From NCBI GenBank assembly GCA_023391075.1, contig JAEWBQ010000013.1, positions 1 through 57,045 on the forward strand: 57,045 nucleotides of DNA, read 5' to 3'. A program made the position numbers and the translations under genes. Shown here in pieces: positions 9,283-17,823 of the stretch. The stretch comes from Candidatus Parcubacteria bacterium. GTDB lineage: Bacteria > Patescibacteriota > Saccharimonadia > Saccharimonadales > Saccharimonadaceae. Each line of letters opens with the position of its first letter. Position 1 is the stretch's first letter. Under the pieces are notes generated by a model, which saw only the letters and a list, made by a program, of their open reading frames with translations, did not search any database and was not told the origin of the DNA.

Positions 9283-10203
9283 CTACTGATAGTAGGCTCG
9301 CCGACTCACCCGTACATCAAGGTACTGTGGCGACTGATTATGCGCCGCCAACCACTTCACCGCTCTATCCATATCTTCAACCTGCTCCCCTACCGGGCGG
9401 TCTACTGATAAACGCACGGGGTAAGCAGTACCATCCAGTGTTACATCGACCTCACGTGTTACATTACGGGGCAGCGTTACCTGCGTGACCTTATAGCCAG
9501 CCTTAGCCGCCACGCCCACGACGCGCCCCATAAAGCCCAGGAAGCGGTTACTGGCGATAGTCTGGCCATCGCTCACCTGAATACCGCTCTGATCGACAAC
9601 TTGCACAGACGGCTCGGTAAAATAGTTGCGTGCGAAGGCCACACCGGTGGCATCGACGTACTGATGGTGGCTGCCAATCGTCCAGGCAACCGTCGGCTGG
9701 CGGAGCGTCACGACAAAGCTGGTCGTGCCATAGCCGGCCGCGCCATCAAGCTGCAGGTTCTCGATTTCAGGCGAGGAAGCCTGAAGATAGGCCAGAAGCT
9801 GATGAGTATTCAGCATAAAACGAAGTCGCTCGATTGGCTGCCTGTCGAGGTATGACTGTATGTCGCGGGCATAGGAAGCATCAGGCTGAATTGACATCTC
9901 ACTAGCGCGCACCGTCACGTTGGCGGTGAACTGGAGGATCAGCATGCCCAGGAATCCCGCGACGACAAATACTCCTACGAGGAGCGCGCCCAATCGGCGC
10001 CGGTGCCGTACCAAGTGGTGTGCCTGAGTACGCGGCGATTGCAGCTGTGCACCCATATCGTTAACGCCGCTGATGCGCAACGAGCTGCTGCCGGTGAGGG
10101 TACGATTACGCATAAAGGCCGCGCGATCATTTCGCTCGACCTCTGGGTCTGACGTGCGCCGTCGAGGCGGCGCCGCAGGTGGCTTCTTGGAGAAAATGCC
10201 CAT
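9283..10203 (-). CDS. ftsQ: Cell-division protein FtsQ/DivIB-like
   Basis: A 306-residue bitopic protein. It has a basic, Pro/Arg-rich cytoplasmic N-terminus (1-70), one membrane helix (about 71-94), and an extracytoplasmic part with a POTRA-like region followed by the FtsQ domain. Sequence similarity in this family is low. The call rests on topology, length and being the last gene of the dcw operon after murG, the standard place. FtsQ links FtsL/FtsB to the divisome. It begins 24 nt after murG. Confidence 0.8.
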   Translation of the reverse strand: MGIFSKKPPAAPPRRRTSDPEVERNDRAAFMRNRTLTGSSSLRISGVNDMGAQLQSPRTQAHHLVRHRRRLGALLVGVFVVAGFLGMLILQFTANVTVRASEMSIQPDASYARDIQSYLDRQPIERLRFMLNTHQLLAYLQASSPEIENLQLDGAAGYGTTSFVVTLRQPTVAWTIGSHHQYVDATGVAFARNYFTEPSVQVVDQSGIQVSDGQTIASNRFLGFMGRVVGVAAKAGYKVTQVTLPRNVTREVDVTLDGTAYPVRLSVDRPVGEQVEDMDRAVKWLAAHNQSPQYLDVRVSRRAYYQ

Positions 10204-10227
10204 AATCCTTATGGCTATTGTAGCAAA

Positions 10228-11388
10228 TTAGCGCCCGTTTGCCGCCTTGATTACCATTTCTGCGACATCAGCGGCAGCATCAGGCCGAGCAAAGGCATGA
10301 AACGCATCAGCCATGGCGCGTCGGCCTGCGGTGTCTGCTAATAGATCGTGGATCGCTGCAGCGAGCTGCGTAGGATCAGCGTCGACGACATGCTCATCCA
10401 GCACACGCACGGCACCACTTCTGGCGTAGGCTTCGGCATTCTTCAATTGGTGGCCTCCGGTGAGCTGGCCGTTTGGAATAAGTATCGTCGGTACGGCGAC
10501 GGCCGCCAGTTCAAGTAGCGTCGTCGCTCCGGCACGTGACACGACAATGTCAGCAGCACCGAGTACATCCGCCATACCTTGGCTAATAAACGCGTGGAGC
10601 TGGAAGTGTGGGTTCGTGAGCGGCGTCAGCGACCGAAGTTCGTCGTACTGACCCGAACCGGATATCAGTACCACTGACATCGTCTCGAGCAGCTCGTCTA
10701 ATACGGCGACAACCGCATCATTCACCCGGCGCGCACCCAGACCACCACCGGTCACGACGACAAGAGGACGCGTGGCATCAAGCCCGAGCGCTGCTTTCAC
10801 GGCCTTTTGCCGCGCAGGCGTCAAGCGGACGAATTCATCCGCGATCGGGATACCCACGTAGCGGCTGATCTTGGTAGGATAGGTATAGTTTTCCAGCGGA
10901 GCACCGGTCGCGATGGCCGTCGCCCACCGCGCCAAAATCCGATTCGTCAGACCAGGATGCGCGTCTGAATCATGAATGACCAGGGGAATCTTGAGCAGAT
11001 GCGCCGCAAATCCGACCGGCAAACAAACGAAGCCGCCTTTTGTAAAAATCACATCAGGACGCCACACCGTTAGCTTATAAAGGCTCTGCACCAGGCCAAC
11101 CCCGGCATACACCATATCGCGCACATTCGGGAATACGATTGATCGGACGTGAATCACCTGTTGCCACCACTTCAGGTGATGGTAGCGGCGAAGTTTACCT
11201 GCCGCGATCGTGTCGACACGGAGTGAACGGTCCAGGTGATGCATGATACTGCGTGCCTGCGGTGCGAACTTGCGATCGCACCAAAAGCGTAGCTCAACCT
11301 TGCTGTCGTGCGCTTTTAGCTCACGAAAGACCGCGACGACTGGCGTAACGTGGCCGCCCGACCCCCCGCCGACTGCTAGAATCCTCAT
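10228..11388 (-). CDS. murG: UDP-GlcNAc:lipid I GlcNAc transferase
   Basis: A 386-residue GT28 glycosyltransferase that converts lipid I to lipid II on the inner membrane face. The N-terminus MRILAVGGGSGGHVTP carries the GGxGGH loop. The C-terminal domain has SRAGATTLLELAAVAVPTIL for UDP-GlcNAc binding. Its start lies inside the 3' end of ftsW (68-nt overlap, different frame), which implies translational coupling. Confidence 0.96.
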   Translation of the reverse strand: MRILAVGGGSGGHVTPVVAVFRELKAHDSKVELRFWCDRKFAPQARSIMHHLDRSLRVDTIAAGKLRRYHHLKWWQQVIHVRSIVFPNVRDMVYAGVGLVQSLYKLTVWRPDVIFTKGGFVCLPVGFAAHLLKIPLVIHDSDAHPGLTNRILARWATAIATGAPLENYTYPTKISRYVGIPIADEFVRLTPARQKAVKAALGLDATRPLVVVTGGGLGARRVNDAVVAVLDELLETMSVVLISGSGQYDELRSLTPLTNPHFQLHAFISQGMADVLGAADIVVSRAGATTLLELAAVAVPTILIPNGQLTGGHQLKNAEAYARSGAVRVLDEHVVDADPTQLAAAIHDLLADTAGRRAMADAFHAFARPDAAADVAEMVIKAANGR

Positions 11389-12604
11389 TCGTTCCCTCCT
11401 TGCTTACTGATCGATGGCTCGTGTACCGCGATAACTGAAATGCCAAACCGAGTGCTGTCGCCGTAAAGATCATACTGGTACCACCGAAACTCAGCAGTGG
11501 CAACGTAATACCCGTCAGCGGAAACACGCCGATCATGGCGGCTACATTCAATATAACATGCGCGCCGAGCCAGCTGAAGATACCGACGATTACCAGGCGC
11601 ATCCATAAATCCGGCAAATGATCGGCAAGCCTGAGGAGGCGCAGCAGCAACGCCAAGAAAATAATCAAGATGACCGTCAGCCCGATAAACCCGAACGTCT
11701 CGCCCATGATAGCGAACACGGAGTCGTTGATCGCTTCCGGCAAATAGCCGGTTGCCTCGACGCTTTTACCGATGCCGACGCCGAAGAATCCCCCGCTGCC
11801 GATCGCGATTTTTGCATGATCGATATGATAGTTGGCGTCAGATGCCTGACTGGTGCCGTTGTCTCCAGAGAAAAACGTCGTGACACGCGCGATACGGTGG
11901 GGCGCGATCACGATCAGCAGTACACCGAGCAACAGCGCGCCACCGAGCAGCATCAACCCCACCTTCTTGCCGACACCGGCTACCATCATCATCCCGGCTA
12001 CGATCGCCATCATCGCGATACCGGTACCCATGTCCTTTTGGATCACGATAATAAAGAGTGCGGCGGCGAGCACCAGGACACCGACCGGAATCAGAGTTTT
12101 ATGCACGTCGTCAATCAAACCCTGACGCGCGCGTACTGCCAAAAAGCCCGCCAGGAACAGTAGCATCCCGAATTTCAACAGTTCGGCCGGCTGAAAGCTG
12201 CCGAGTGGCCCTAGCTCGAACCAGCGACATGCACCCAGGCTGCACTGCGCGATGGAACTGATATGAATGATGTTACCGGTAATAAACAAGAGCGCACAGG
12301 CCGCAAACCCCGCCAGTAACAGTTTGTTGGCGTACTTCTTAAACCAATCCAGCGGCATATAGGCAAACGTAAAAAACCCGGCGAGCGCCAAGCCGACACT
12401 CGACAGCTGCTTGACGAAGAAATACGTGCCCGTGTAGTTACTGCCGTACGCATTATTAAGCACGTTGGCACGCTGTGGCCCGATCGCATACATCACGATC
12501 AGCCCAAGCAGCATCAGAAGCCCCATGAACAGCAGCACGAAGTAATCAGGCCGATGTTTGCGCACCATCGGCTCGCCGCTTGAACGGCCCACCCGAGGTC
12601 GCAC
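11321..12604 (-). CDS. ftsW: Lipid II polymerase / division protein FtsW
   Basis: A SEDS-family membrane glycosyltransferase that polymerises lipid II with FtsI. It is 427 residues from a GTG abutting the mraY stop, or 415 from the ATG at 12568 (MVRKHRPDYFV). About ten membrane helices are visible. The loop with HIDHAKIAIGSGGFFGVGIGKS and the C-terminal GITLPLLSFGGTS are family signatures. The final 25 residues are polar and overlap murG. Spacing to mraY is zero, so the genes are tightly coupled. Confidence 0.95.
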   Translation of the reverse strand: MRPRVGRSSGEPMVRKHRPDYFVLLFMGLLMLLGLIVMYAIGPQRANVLNNAYGSNYTGTYFFVKQLSSVGLALAGFFTFAYMPLDWFKKYANKLLLAGFAACALLFITGNIIHISSIAQCSLGACRWFELGPLGSFQPAELLKFGMLLFLAGFLAVRARQGLIDDVHKTLIPVGVLVLAAALFIIVIQKDMGTGIAMMAIVAGMMMVAGVGKKVGLMLLGGALLLGVLLIVIAPHRIARVTTFFSGDNGTSQASDANYHIDHAKIAIGSGGFFGVGIGKSVEATGYLPEAINDSVFAIMGETFGFIGLTVILIIFLALLLRLLRLADHLPDLWMRLVIVGIFSWLGAHVILNVAAMIGVFPLTGITLPLLSFGGTSMIFTATALGLAFQLSRYTSHRSVSKEGTNEDSSSRRGVGRPRYASRRGLS

Positions 12605-13639
12605 TTAAATATGCCCTCCGGCGAGCGCCAGCATAACACCGAAGAAGGCTGCGACGGCCCCTATAACCCAAAAACGCATGGTAATTTTTACTTCTGGCCA
12701 ACCGGTCGCCTCGAGGTGATGGTGGATGGGCGCCGAAATGAAAATCTTGCGGTGACGGATGCGCTTGCTCAGGATTTGCAGCAAACTCGAGCCGGCTTCG
12801 ACGACAAAGACGATACCGATGACCGGCAGCAAAAATAGCGTGTTCGTCAGCATCGCCACGACGCCGAGACTGGTGCCGAATGCAAAACTGCCGACATCAC
12901 CCATGAAGAACCGGGCTGGATAAATATTGAACCACAGGTAGCTGAGGAGTGCGCCGACCACTGTAAAACAAAAGCCCGACAACAACACATGTCCCTGTAG
13001 CAGCGCAATGACCCCGAATGTGCCGTAACTGATCGCCAGCAAGCCGCCAGCGAGACCATCAAGCCCGTCGCTGATGTTCACCGCGTTACCTGTCGCAACG
13101 ACCGCCAGCACGAACAGCGGCACGATCCACCAACCCAGGAACAAGTCACCGGCAAACGGAATATGAATCGTCGCATAGCCTAGTTTGACGTAAAAGAACC
13201 AGCCTAGTACCGCCGCGATAGCCGCGATCATAATGAATTTCAAGCTCGAGCGCAACCCTGCGACACCCGTGCCGGCACCACGGATATTGATAATATCGTC
13301 AAGCAGCCCGACCGCTCCGCCGCCAAGCAGCGCCGCCAGCGGCAGCCAAGTCTGGGCCCGGTCAAGGTTAAATCCGAGCGTCACCACCGCAATCGCGATC
13401 ACGCCGATCACGCCGGCCATGGTTGGAATGTTGCGCTTGAACTTCCCTGCGTGGAGCTTAGTGAATACCTCGAGCTTTTCGCCCGTCGTGCTGGTGCTGC
13501 GCTGTTTCTTCCAAAACTTGTAGCGGTATGCCACGAACGTATAAATCGGCGTCAGCAGCATGGCCAGTAAAAACGCGCCAACGCTAAGGAAAAACGTCCC
13601 CGAAAGCTCTTGTGTTAAGTGGTGGAGGGTTGCTTGCAT
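12605..13639 (-). CDS. mraY: Phospho-MurNAc-pentapeptide translocase
   Basis: A 344-residue polytopic enzyme that transfers phospho-MurNAc-pentapeptide to undecaprenyl phosphate, forming lipid I. Visible motifs are LLDDIINIRG (aspartate pair), NAVNISDGLDGLAGG, the FMGDVGSFAFG aspartate loop and the HHHLEATGWPE motif. It starts 3 nt after the ftsI stop, within the dcw operon. Confidence 0.96.
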   Translation of the reverse strand: MQATLHHLTQELSGTFFLSVGAFLLAMLLTPIYTFVAYRYKFWKKQRSTSTTGEKLEVFTKLHAGKFKRNIPTMAGVIGVIAIAVVTLGFNLDRAQTWLPLAALLGGGAVGLLDDIINIRGAGTGVAGLRSSLKFIMIAAIAAVLGWFFYVKLGYATIHIPFAGDLFLGWWIVPLFVLAVVATGNAVNISDGLDGLAGGLLAISYGTFGVIALLQGHVLLSGFCFTVVGALLSYLWFNIYPARFFMGDVGSFAFGTSLGVVAMLTNTLFLLPVIGIVFVVEAGSSLLQILSKRIRHRKIFISAPIHHHLEATGWPEVKITMRFWVIGAVAAFFGVMLALAGGHI

Positions 13640-13642
13640 GGA

Positions 13643-15397
13643 CTATCCTTTCGGCTGCAGCTTGTCGTATTGCAACAGCCAGTTAGAAATATCGGTAAAA
13701 ATCGGCATGGCGTCGGTGTTGCCGGCAAGGTTCATACCTTTACCTGATACTTGCACCATTATGACATACTTCGGTCCGCTCGGACTATTGCTATCGCCGC
13801 CAAATCCAAGGTACGTACCAACCGTTTGGTTGTCGACATAGCGGCCATTCTCGATGGTCTGCGACGTACCGGTCTTGCCGCCGATAAAGTAGCCCTTGGT
13901 GTCTTTGCCCGAGTAGAACGCATCGCGTGCTTCGTGCACCATCTCGCGCATTTCGCTTGAAGTGCTAGCCTTTAGGACGCCTGGTTTCGTACCTTTGTCG
14001 GCCGCCGGCGTAAATTCCGTCCCATCGTCGTTCATCGTCCCATTGATGACCGTCGGTGTATGATAGGTTCCCCCGTTGATCATGGCGCTAAACGCCGCCG
14101 CAACCTGCACCATCGTGACGTCGAGGCCCTGTCCGAAGGCCATGTTCGAGTAACGCACCGCTCCGCCGTCAGGATCAGTCGGCGGAATCACCGTACCGGC
14201 CACTTCGCCAGCGACTTCGACGCCTGTGAGCGCGCCGAGCCCCAGCTTGTTGTGGAAGTAGTCGTACATCGTCTGGCGGGCGCCGTAGGTGATATTGTTA
14301 CCGTCACCAAGCCGTTCAGCGACCGTGACAAAACCGGTGTTAAGGGAGTAATTCAAAGCATGCTGAAAGGTAATATTACCGGTCTGGCCTTTAGTGGCGT
14401 TGGTAATCGTACGGTCTTCAATATGGATGTAGTCAGTGTTATTGTACGTATCATTCTGATGAACGACGTTTTTGTCGATACCGACGGCCATCGTCAGCGT
14501 CTTGACGTCCGACCCTGGCTCATACGGCGCACTGACCACCCCATTGTTAAACGCAGCCGCATCTGTCACCTTGTAGTACTCAGCCGGATTGTATGTCGGC
14601 ATGTTGGCCATCGCCATGATCTTACTCGTCTGCGGGTCCATCACGATCACGCTGCCGTTGGTCGCATGAGACTTCTCCAGGCCGGCAGCAAGTGCCTTTT
14701 CGGCATAGGACTGAACGTTACGGTCGATGGTCAGGACGACGTTTTCGCCGTTTTTCGCGGGGATGCGGACGTTTTTGTCGCCGATCGTCAGTGGCACCGA
14801 GCTGACGTCGGTCACAGTGCGAAGCAGCCCATCTTTGCCTGACAGCTGCGCATTCAAAGCGCCCTCGACCCCGTACTGCCCCTGCCCTTCGCCGTTGACG
14901 AAGCCAAGCGTCTGCGCCGCCAACTGGCCCTCTGGGTAGACGCGCTGGGACTCCTCGGTGAAACCGAGCCCCTTGAAGCCCTTCGCCTTCATCATCTCCG
15001 CTTGCTTGCGCGTGACTTTGGTAGCCAGCACTTCGTAGCGGCTCTTTTTGTTACTTAGCAGTGTCTCGAGGTCAGAACGGGCATTGCCGCCAGCGACCTG
15101 CCGGATCATATTCGCCAGATCATCCGGTTTATCGACGATTGACGGGTCGGCAAACACGGTATAGACCGTCTCATTAAGCACCAACGGCGTGGGCGTGTCG
15201 CCGTCCATGGCATAGATTTCCCCGCGGTGCGCTTTGATCGTCAGCGACTTGATCTGCGCGGCGTCTGCCTGCGCCACATAGTAGTCGTGCCTGATGACCT
15301 GCAAATAAAACAGCCTCAAGATAAAAATCGCCATAATGGCCATGACCATTAGGGCGAGTGTCCAAATACGACTGCCTCGAGAGATATTCAATTGCAT
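13643..15397 (-). CDS. ftsI: Septal transpeptidase FtsI (class B PBP)
   Basis: A 584-residue class B penicillin-binding protein that crosslinks septal peptidoglycan. One membrane helix (about 11-33) and a non-catalytic dimerisation domain precede the transpeptidase. Its motifs are SxxK as SDVK (Ser296), SLN (351-353) and KTG (508-510). No PASTA repeats are present. It pairs functionally with FtsW, encoded two genes downstream. Confidence 0.95.
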   Translation of the reverse strand: MQLNISRGSRIWTLALMVMAIMAIFILRLFYLQVIRHDYYVAQADAAQIKSLTIKAHRGEIYAMDGDTPTPLVLNETVYTVFADPSIVDKPDDLANMIRQVAGGNARSDLETLLSNKKSRYEVLATKVTRKQAEMMKAKGFKGLGFTEESQRVYPEGQLAAQTLGFVNGEGQGQYGVEGALNAQLSGKDGLLRTVTDVSSVPLTIGDKNVRIPAKNGENVVLTIDRNVQSYAEKALAAGLEKSHATNGSVIVMDPQTSKIMAMANMPTYNPAEYYKVTDAAAFNNGVVSAPYEPGSDVKTLTMAVGIDKNVVHQNDTYNNTDYIHIEDRTITNATKGQTGNITFQHALNYSLNTGFVTVAERLGDGNNITYGARQTMYDYFHNKLGLGALTGVEVAGEVAGTVIPPTDPDGGAVRYSNMAFGQGLDVTMVQVAAAFSAMINGGTYHTPTVINGTMNDDGTEFTPAADKGTKPGVLKASTSSEMREMVHEARDAFYSGKDTKGYFIGGKTGTSQTIENGRYVDNQTVGTYLGFGGDSNSPSGPKYVIMVQVSGKGMNLAGNTDAMPIFTDISNWLLQYDKLQPKG

Positions 15398-15403
15398 AAA
15401 GTT

Positions 15404-15754
15404 CTATTCGCCGACGTAATCGGTCTGCGCCGGCGCTGTCATCGCCTTTGCCACGTTGCTGTTCTGAACGTTCTGTAGAGCGGTCAGACGAGCGTTTTCA
15501 ACCCGCAGGTCAGCTTTCTGGACGTTGAGATCGGCAATCTTGCTGTCGATACTCTGCGCCTGGTAGTCATAGCTGGTCGCACGGGTAGCCTGAGTCAAGT
15601 ATATCAAACCAAGCACAGTAATCATAAGCGCCACGAGCACGGTATGTGCTACAGGGCCGAGTTTGATCGGCGACGCGTAAGCGACGGTGTTCTGGTTGCG
15701 GCTCCAGCTTTGCTGGCGGCGCGGGCTGAAAGATTGTGTTCGTTGGCTGATCAT
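15404..15754 (-). CDS. FtsL-like small bitopic division protein
   Basis: 116 residues from the ATG at 15754 (MISQRTQSFS); the frame stays open to a TTG at 15808. It has a basic cytoplasmic N-terminus and one membrane helix (VAHTVLVALMITVLGLIYL). A short coiled coil follows (SIDSKIADLNVQKADLRVEN). This is the FtsL/DivIC layout, and the gene sits between rsmH and ftsI where ftsL normally lies. FtsL sequences are poorly conserved, so the call rests on topology and position. Confidence 0.7.
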   Translation of the reverse strand: MISQRTQSFSPRRQQSWSRNQNTVAYASPIKLGPVAHTVLVALMITVLGLIYLTQATRATSYDYQAQSIDSKIADLNVQKADLRVENARLTALQNVQNSNVAKAMTAPAQTDYVGE

Positions 15755-15839
15755 AGTGGTGTTTGTGTTTGGGTTTAGTGGTGATATTGGTCCCGGGATA
15801 GCCCTCAAAACAGACGCTTCATAGGAAGAGTCGGTTATG

Positions 15840-15876
15840 AGGGATGGCGAGCGTTGGTAGCTCGCCCTTCCCTGCA
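15840..15876 (-). other. Stable stem-loop between rsmH and ftsL
   Basis: GGCGAGC / GCTCGCC pairs around a 7-nt loop. Flanking AGGGA / TCCCT extends the stem across a small mismatch. No U-tract follows, so it looks like an RNA processing or stability element rather than a terminator. Confidence 0.5.
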
Positions 15877-15891
15877 GCGCATCGGCGTAAA

Positions 15892-15960
15892 TTACTTTAC
15901 GCGAACTTCAACGCGAGTCGCGATGTCTGATGCGAGTTGTACTGGGATATGAATTGGCAT
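15892..15960 (-). CDS. Possible 22-codon micro-ORF
   Basis: An ATG-initiated frame of 22 codons, ending at TAA, lies between rsmH and the FtsL-like gene. An AAAGGG sequence sits about 10 nt upstream of its ATG, a better ribosome site than that of the next gene. The product would be short, with a predicted sequence starting MPIHIPVQLA. It could be a leader peptide or chance; no homolog is recognised. Confidence 0.3.
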   Translation of the reverse strand: MPIHIPVQLASDIATRVEVRVK

Positions 15961-15986
15961 TATTTTGTGCCCTTTCGTTTTTTGTT

Positions 15987-16877
15987 TTATTTTTTCACAG
16001 CAACCCGAAGCTTTGCGCTTCGAGATCGCGGGTTGTGAACGTCGTAAATGTCTCCGGCCAGCGGCTTTTTGGTCACGATCTGGAGTTCAGCTTCGTATCC
16101 CGCCTGGTGTTGTTCGGCGAAATACCGCTTAACGAGCCGATCCTCGAGGCTATGGAAGCTGATGATCCCTACCCTGCCGCCTGGTTTGAGCAGTTTCGGC
16201 AAAAGTGGGAGCAGTTCTTCAACCTGACGAAGTTCGTCGTTGACCGCTATACGGAGCGCTTGAAAGGTTCGCGTCGCCGGATGGATCTTTTTCCATGGGC
16301 CACGGTAGGTTTGCTTGATGACGTCAGCGAGTGCTGCGGTGGTGCTGAGCGGCCTGGCTGCAATGATTGCATCGGCGATGTGCTGAGCAAATCCGCGCGG
16401 TTCTTCACCGTAGGTCGTGATAATCCGGATCAGTTCATCGCGAGAGGCGGTATTGACTAGCGTTTCCGCTGAGACTGCCTGTCGCTTGTCCATCCGCATA
16501 TCGAGCGGCCCATCGTGTGTAAAAGAAAACCCTCTGGCTGCTTGGTCAAGCTGTGGTGACGACACCCCCAAATCAGCCAAAACTATATTGAACTGCTTCC
16601 CTTCTTCGACAAGCTGACGAGCAGCGGAGACGAAATCGGTGTGCAGTAAACGAACCCCCTTCTCGGCAAACGCTTGAAGATGCTCGATGGCATAATCGTC
16701 GCGGTCGACGAGGACGGAGTCGTGATAGTTAGCGGTCGTCTCCAGAATATGACGAGCGTGACCGCCGTAACCCGCCGTCAGATCGAGATAATTCTCTCCC
16801 TGAATAGGTCGTAGCGTATCAAGCGTCGCATCCAGAAGGACCGGAACATGATGTGGTGGATGTTCTTTAGTACTCAT
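15987..16877 (-). CDS. rsmH: 16S rRNA m4C1402 methyltransferase
   Basis: A 296-residue SAM-dependent enzyme (formerly MraW) that N4-methylates C1402 in the ribosomal P site. The SAM motif DLTAGYGGHA is near residue 33. LADLGVSSPQLDQAARGFSF and the C-terminal IISFHSLEDRLVK are diagnostic. It is the second gene of the dcw cluster but is separated from mraZ by a 318-nt structured spacer. It has its own extended -10 ten nt before the ATG, so it can be expressed apart from mraZ. Confidence 0.96.
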   Translation of the reverse strand: MSTKEHPPHHVPVLLDATLDTLRPIQGENYLDLTAGYGGHARHILETTANYHDSVLVDRDDYAIEHLQAFAEKGVRLLHTDFVSAARQLVEEGKQFNIVLADLGVSSPQLDQAARGFSFTHDGPLDMRMDKRQAVSAETLVNTASRDELIRIITTYGEEPRGFAQHIADAIIAARPLSTTAALADVIKQTYRGPWKKIHPATRTFQALRIAVNDELRQVEELLPLLPKLLKPGGRVGIISFHSLEDRLVKRYFAEQHQAGYEAELQIVTKKPLAGDIYDVHNPRSRSAKLRVAVKK

Positions 16878-16887
16878 AAACCCTTTT

Positions 16888-16896
16888 AGTATAGCA
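16888..16896 (-). promoter_or_regulatory. Extended -10 of rsmH
   Basis: On the minus strand TG-C-TATACT, ending 10 nt before the rsmH ATG. AAACCCTT and AAGGGTTT flank the -10 as an inverted repeat. The -35 region coincides with one arm of the 27-bp inverted repeat at 16910. Confidence 0.65.
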
Positions 16897-16909
16897 CTTC
16901 AAGGGTTTG

Positions 16910-17159
16910 CTCGAGATCACCTAACTGATAGTAGCCTGTTTGTTTTCGCATAGTGTGTTTGTTTTTGTAATAAGTGTCCGAGTGTTGAATGTATGTACAA
17001 CTGTGTCGTCCATAACCACTCGGTTGAGAGACTTATGTGTGTGAGGTGGAGTTTTTGGGAGGTGTTGTGTGTAAGGAAGGTACGTTGGCTTGTTTAATGT
17101 GGGCCAGAAACCACGGCTACTATCAGATAGGTGTCCTCGAGAGTATTTCTTCTATCTGA
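16910..17159 (-). other. Large structured spacer with 27-bp inverted repeats
   Basis: Arms 16910-16936 and 17115-17141 are inverted copies matching at 24 of 27 positions, with CTCGAG outermost and CTACTATCAG inside. Within the 178-nt interior, ATAAGT (16970) pairs with ACTTAT (17031) and CCGAGTG (16978) with CACTCGG (17017). A competing 8-bp hairpin (17123-17130 with 17152-17159, TCAGATAG) uses part of the right arm. No reading frame is supported. It is either a structured leader RNA acting on rsmH and the dcw genes or a small inverted-repeat element. No target duplication is visible. Confidence 0.6.
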
Positions 17160-17195
17160 CGCGGATTGTTAATGAACTCAGAAAACCCAGTAAAT

Positions 17196-17558
17196 TTAAA
17201 CGTCGGCCTCGGGTGACATCAGTCGCCAGTACTTGCCTGCCCGTACCGCAATCAGTTCGCGGTCGATGTCGGCGTAGTCCAGCAGATGCTGCTCGATGGT
17301 AACGCGTCCCTGCTTTTGATCAAGATCAGCGGCCGTCTTGCCGCGGCGGAATCGGACGTTCAGGTCCGCGACCGTTTCGTCGAGGATGCTGCCGCCGAGC
17401 GCTGGCTCAACTTCCCGATCCCAGACGAGCTGTGGATAGAGATGCAGATACTTGCCAAACCCGCGAGTAATGACGACCCCGCTGGCAAATTCATTTCGAA
17501 GCTCTGTCGGTATAGTAAGCCGACGCTTGTCATCAAGCTTTCGTTCGAAATAATCCAT
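17196..17558 (-). CDS. mraZ: Division/cell-wall cluster regulator MraZ
   Basis: A 120-residue AbrB-like transcription factor, shorter than the roughly 145-residue norm. MDYFERKLDDKRRLTIPTELR is the first half-domain with the DxKGR-type loop seen here as DDKRR. A second, weaker repeat follows (QLVWDREVEPAL to VRFRRGKTA). MraZ binds TGGG repeats in front of its own operon and represses it; such repeats lie at 17668-17701. First gene of the dcw cluster. Confidence 0.9.
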   Translation of the reverse strand: MDYFERKLDDKRRLTIPTELRNEFASGVVITRGFGKYLHLYPQLVWDREVEPALGGSILDETVADLNVRFRRGKTAADLDQKQGRVTIEQHLLDYADIDRELIAVRAGKYWRLMSPEADV

Positions 17559-17658
17559 GGCGGTTTTGTCTTTCCCTCTCGGGTGCTAGGGTTATTTTTT
17601 AATGGTAGTGGTGTTTGTTTTGTGTTTACGGCTGTGTTGCCGTGTTCCACTGAACATA

Positions 17659-17701
17659 ACTATAATACCCACGATTACCCACGACAACCCCCATTTTCCC
17701 A
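17659..17701 (-). promoter_or_regulatory. mraZ promoter overlapped by MraZ boxes
   Basis: On the minus strand TTGTCG (17682-17687), a 17-nt spacer and TATAGT (17659-17664). Four TGGG units (17698, 17690, 17678 and 17668) lie across the -35 and spacer at 8-12-nt intervals. This matches the known MraZ operator type of repeated TGGGN. Autoregulation is inferred. The leader to the mraZ ATG is about 95 nt. Confidence 0.75.
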
Positions 17702-17723
17702 CTTTTTTACCGGCCACCATTAT

Positions 17724-17745
17724 TTATCCACAAATATGTGGATAA
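17724..17745. promoter_or_regulatory. Two perfect DnaA boxes in inverted orientation
   Basis: TTATCCACA and TGTGGATAA are separated by AATA, both identical to the E. coli R1 DnaA-box consensus. They lie upstream of the MraZ boxes and the mraZ -35. They could link division-gene expression to DnaA, or form a cruciform/hairpin. Confidence 0.65.
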
Positions 17746-17769
17746 CCTCCCTTCCCCATAGGGGTCGCC

Positions 17770-17808
17770 ATAAAAAATACCACGGCCCAGTATCCGTGGT
17801 ATTTTTAG
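17770..17808. terminator. Bidirectional terminator
   Basis: AAAAATACCACGG pairs perfectly with CCGTGGTATTTTT around an 8-nt loop. It separates the 64-residue membrane protein gene from the mraZ control region. Confidence 0.85.
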
Positions 17809-17823
17809 CGGCAGTCGCTTGAT

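Noticed and set aside
9283..9295. CTACTATCAGT at the ftsQ end also present in both arms of the 16910 repeat
   Set aside because: At ftsQ it is simply the codons for Tyr-Tyr-Gln and the stop; one shared 11-mer is too little to claim a common element.
14060..14842. Long plus-strand frame of 260 codons
   Set aside because: Antisense to ftsI; composition is a mirror of the real gene.
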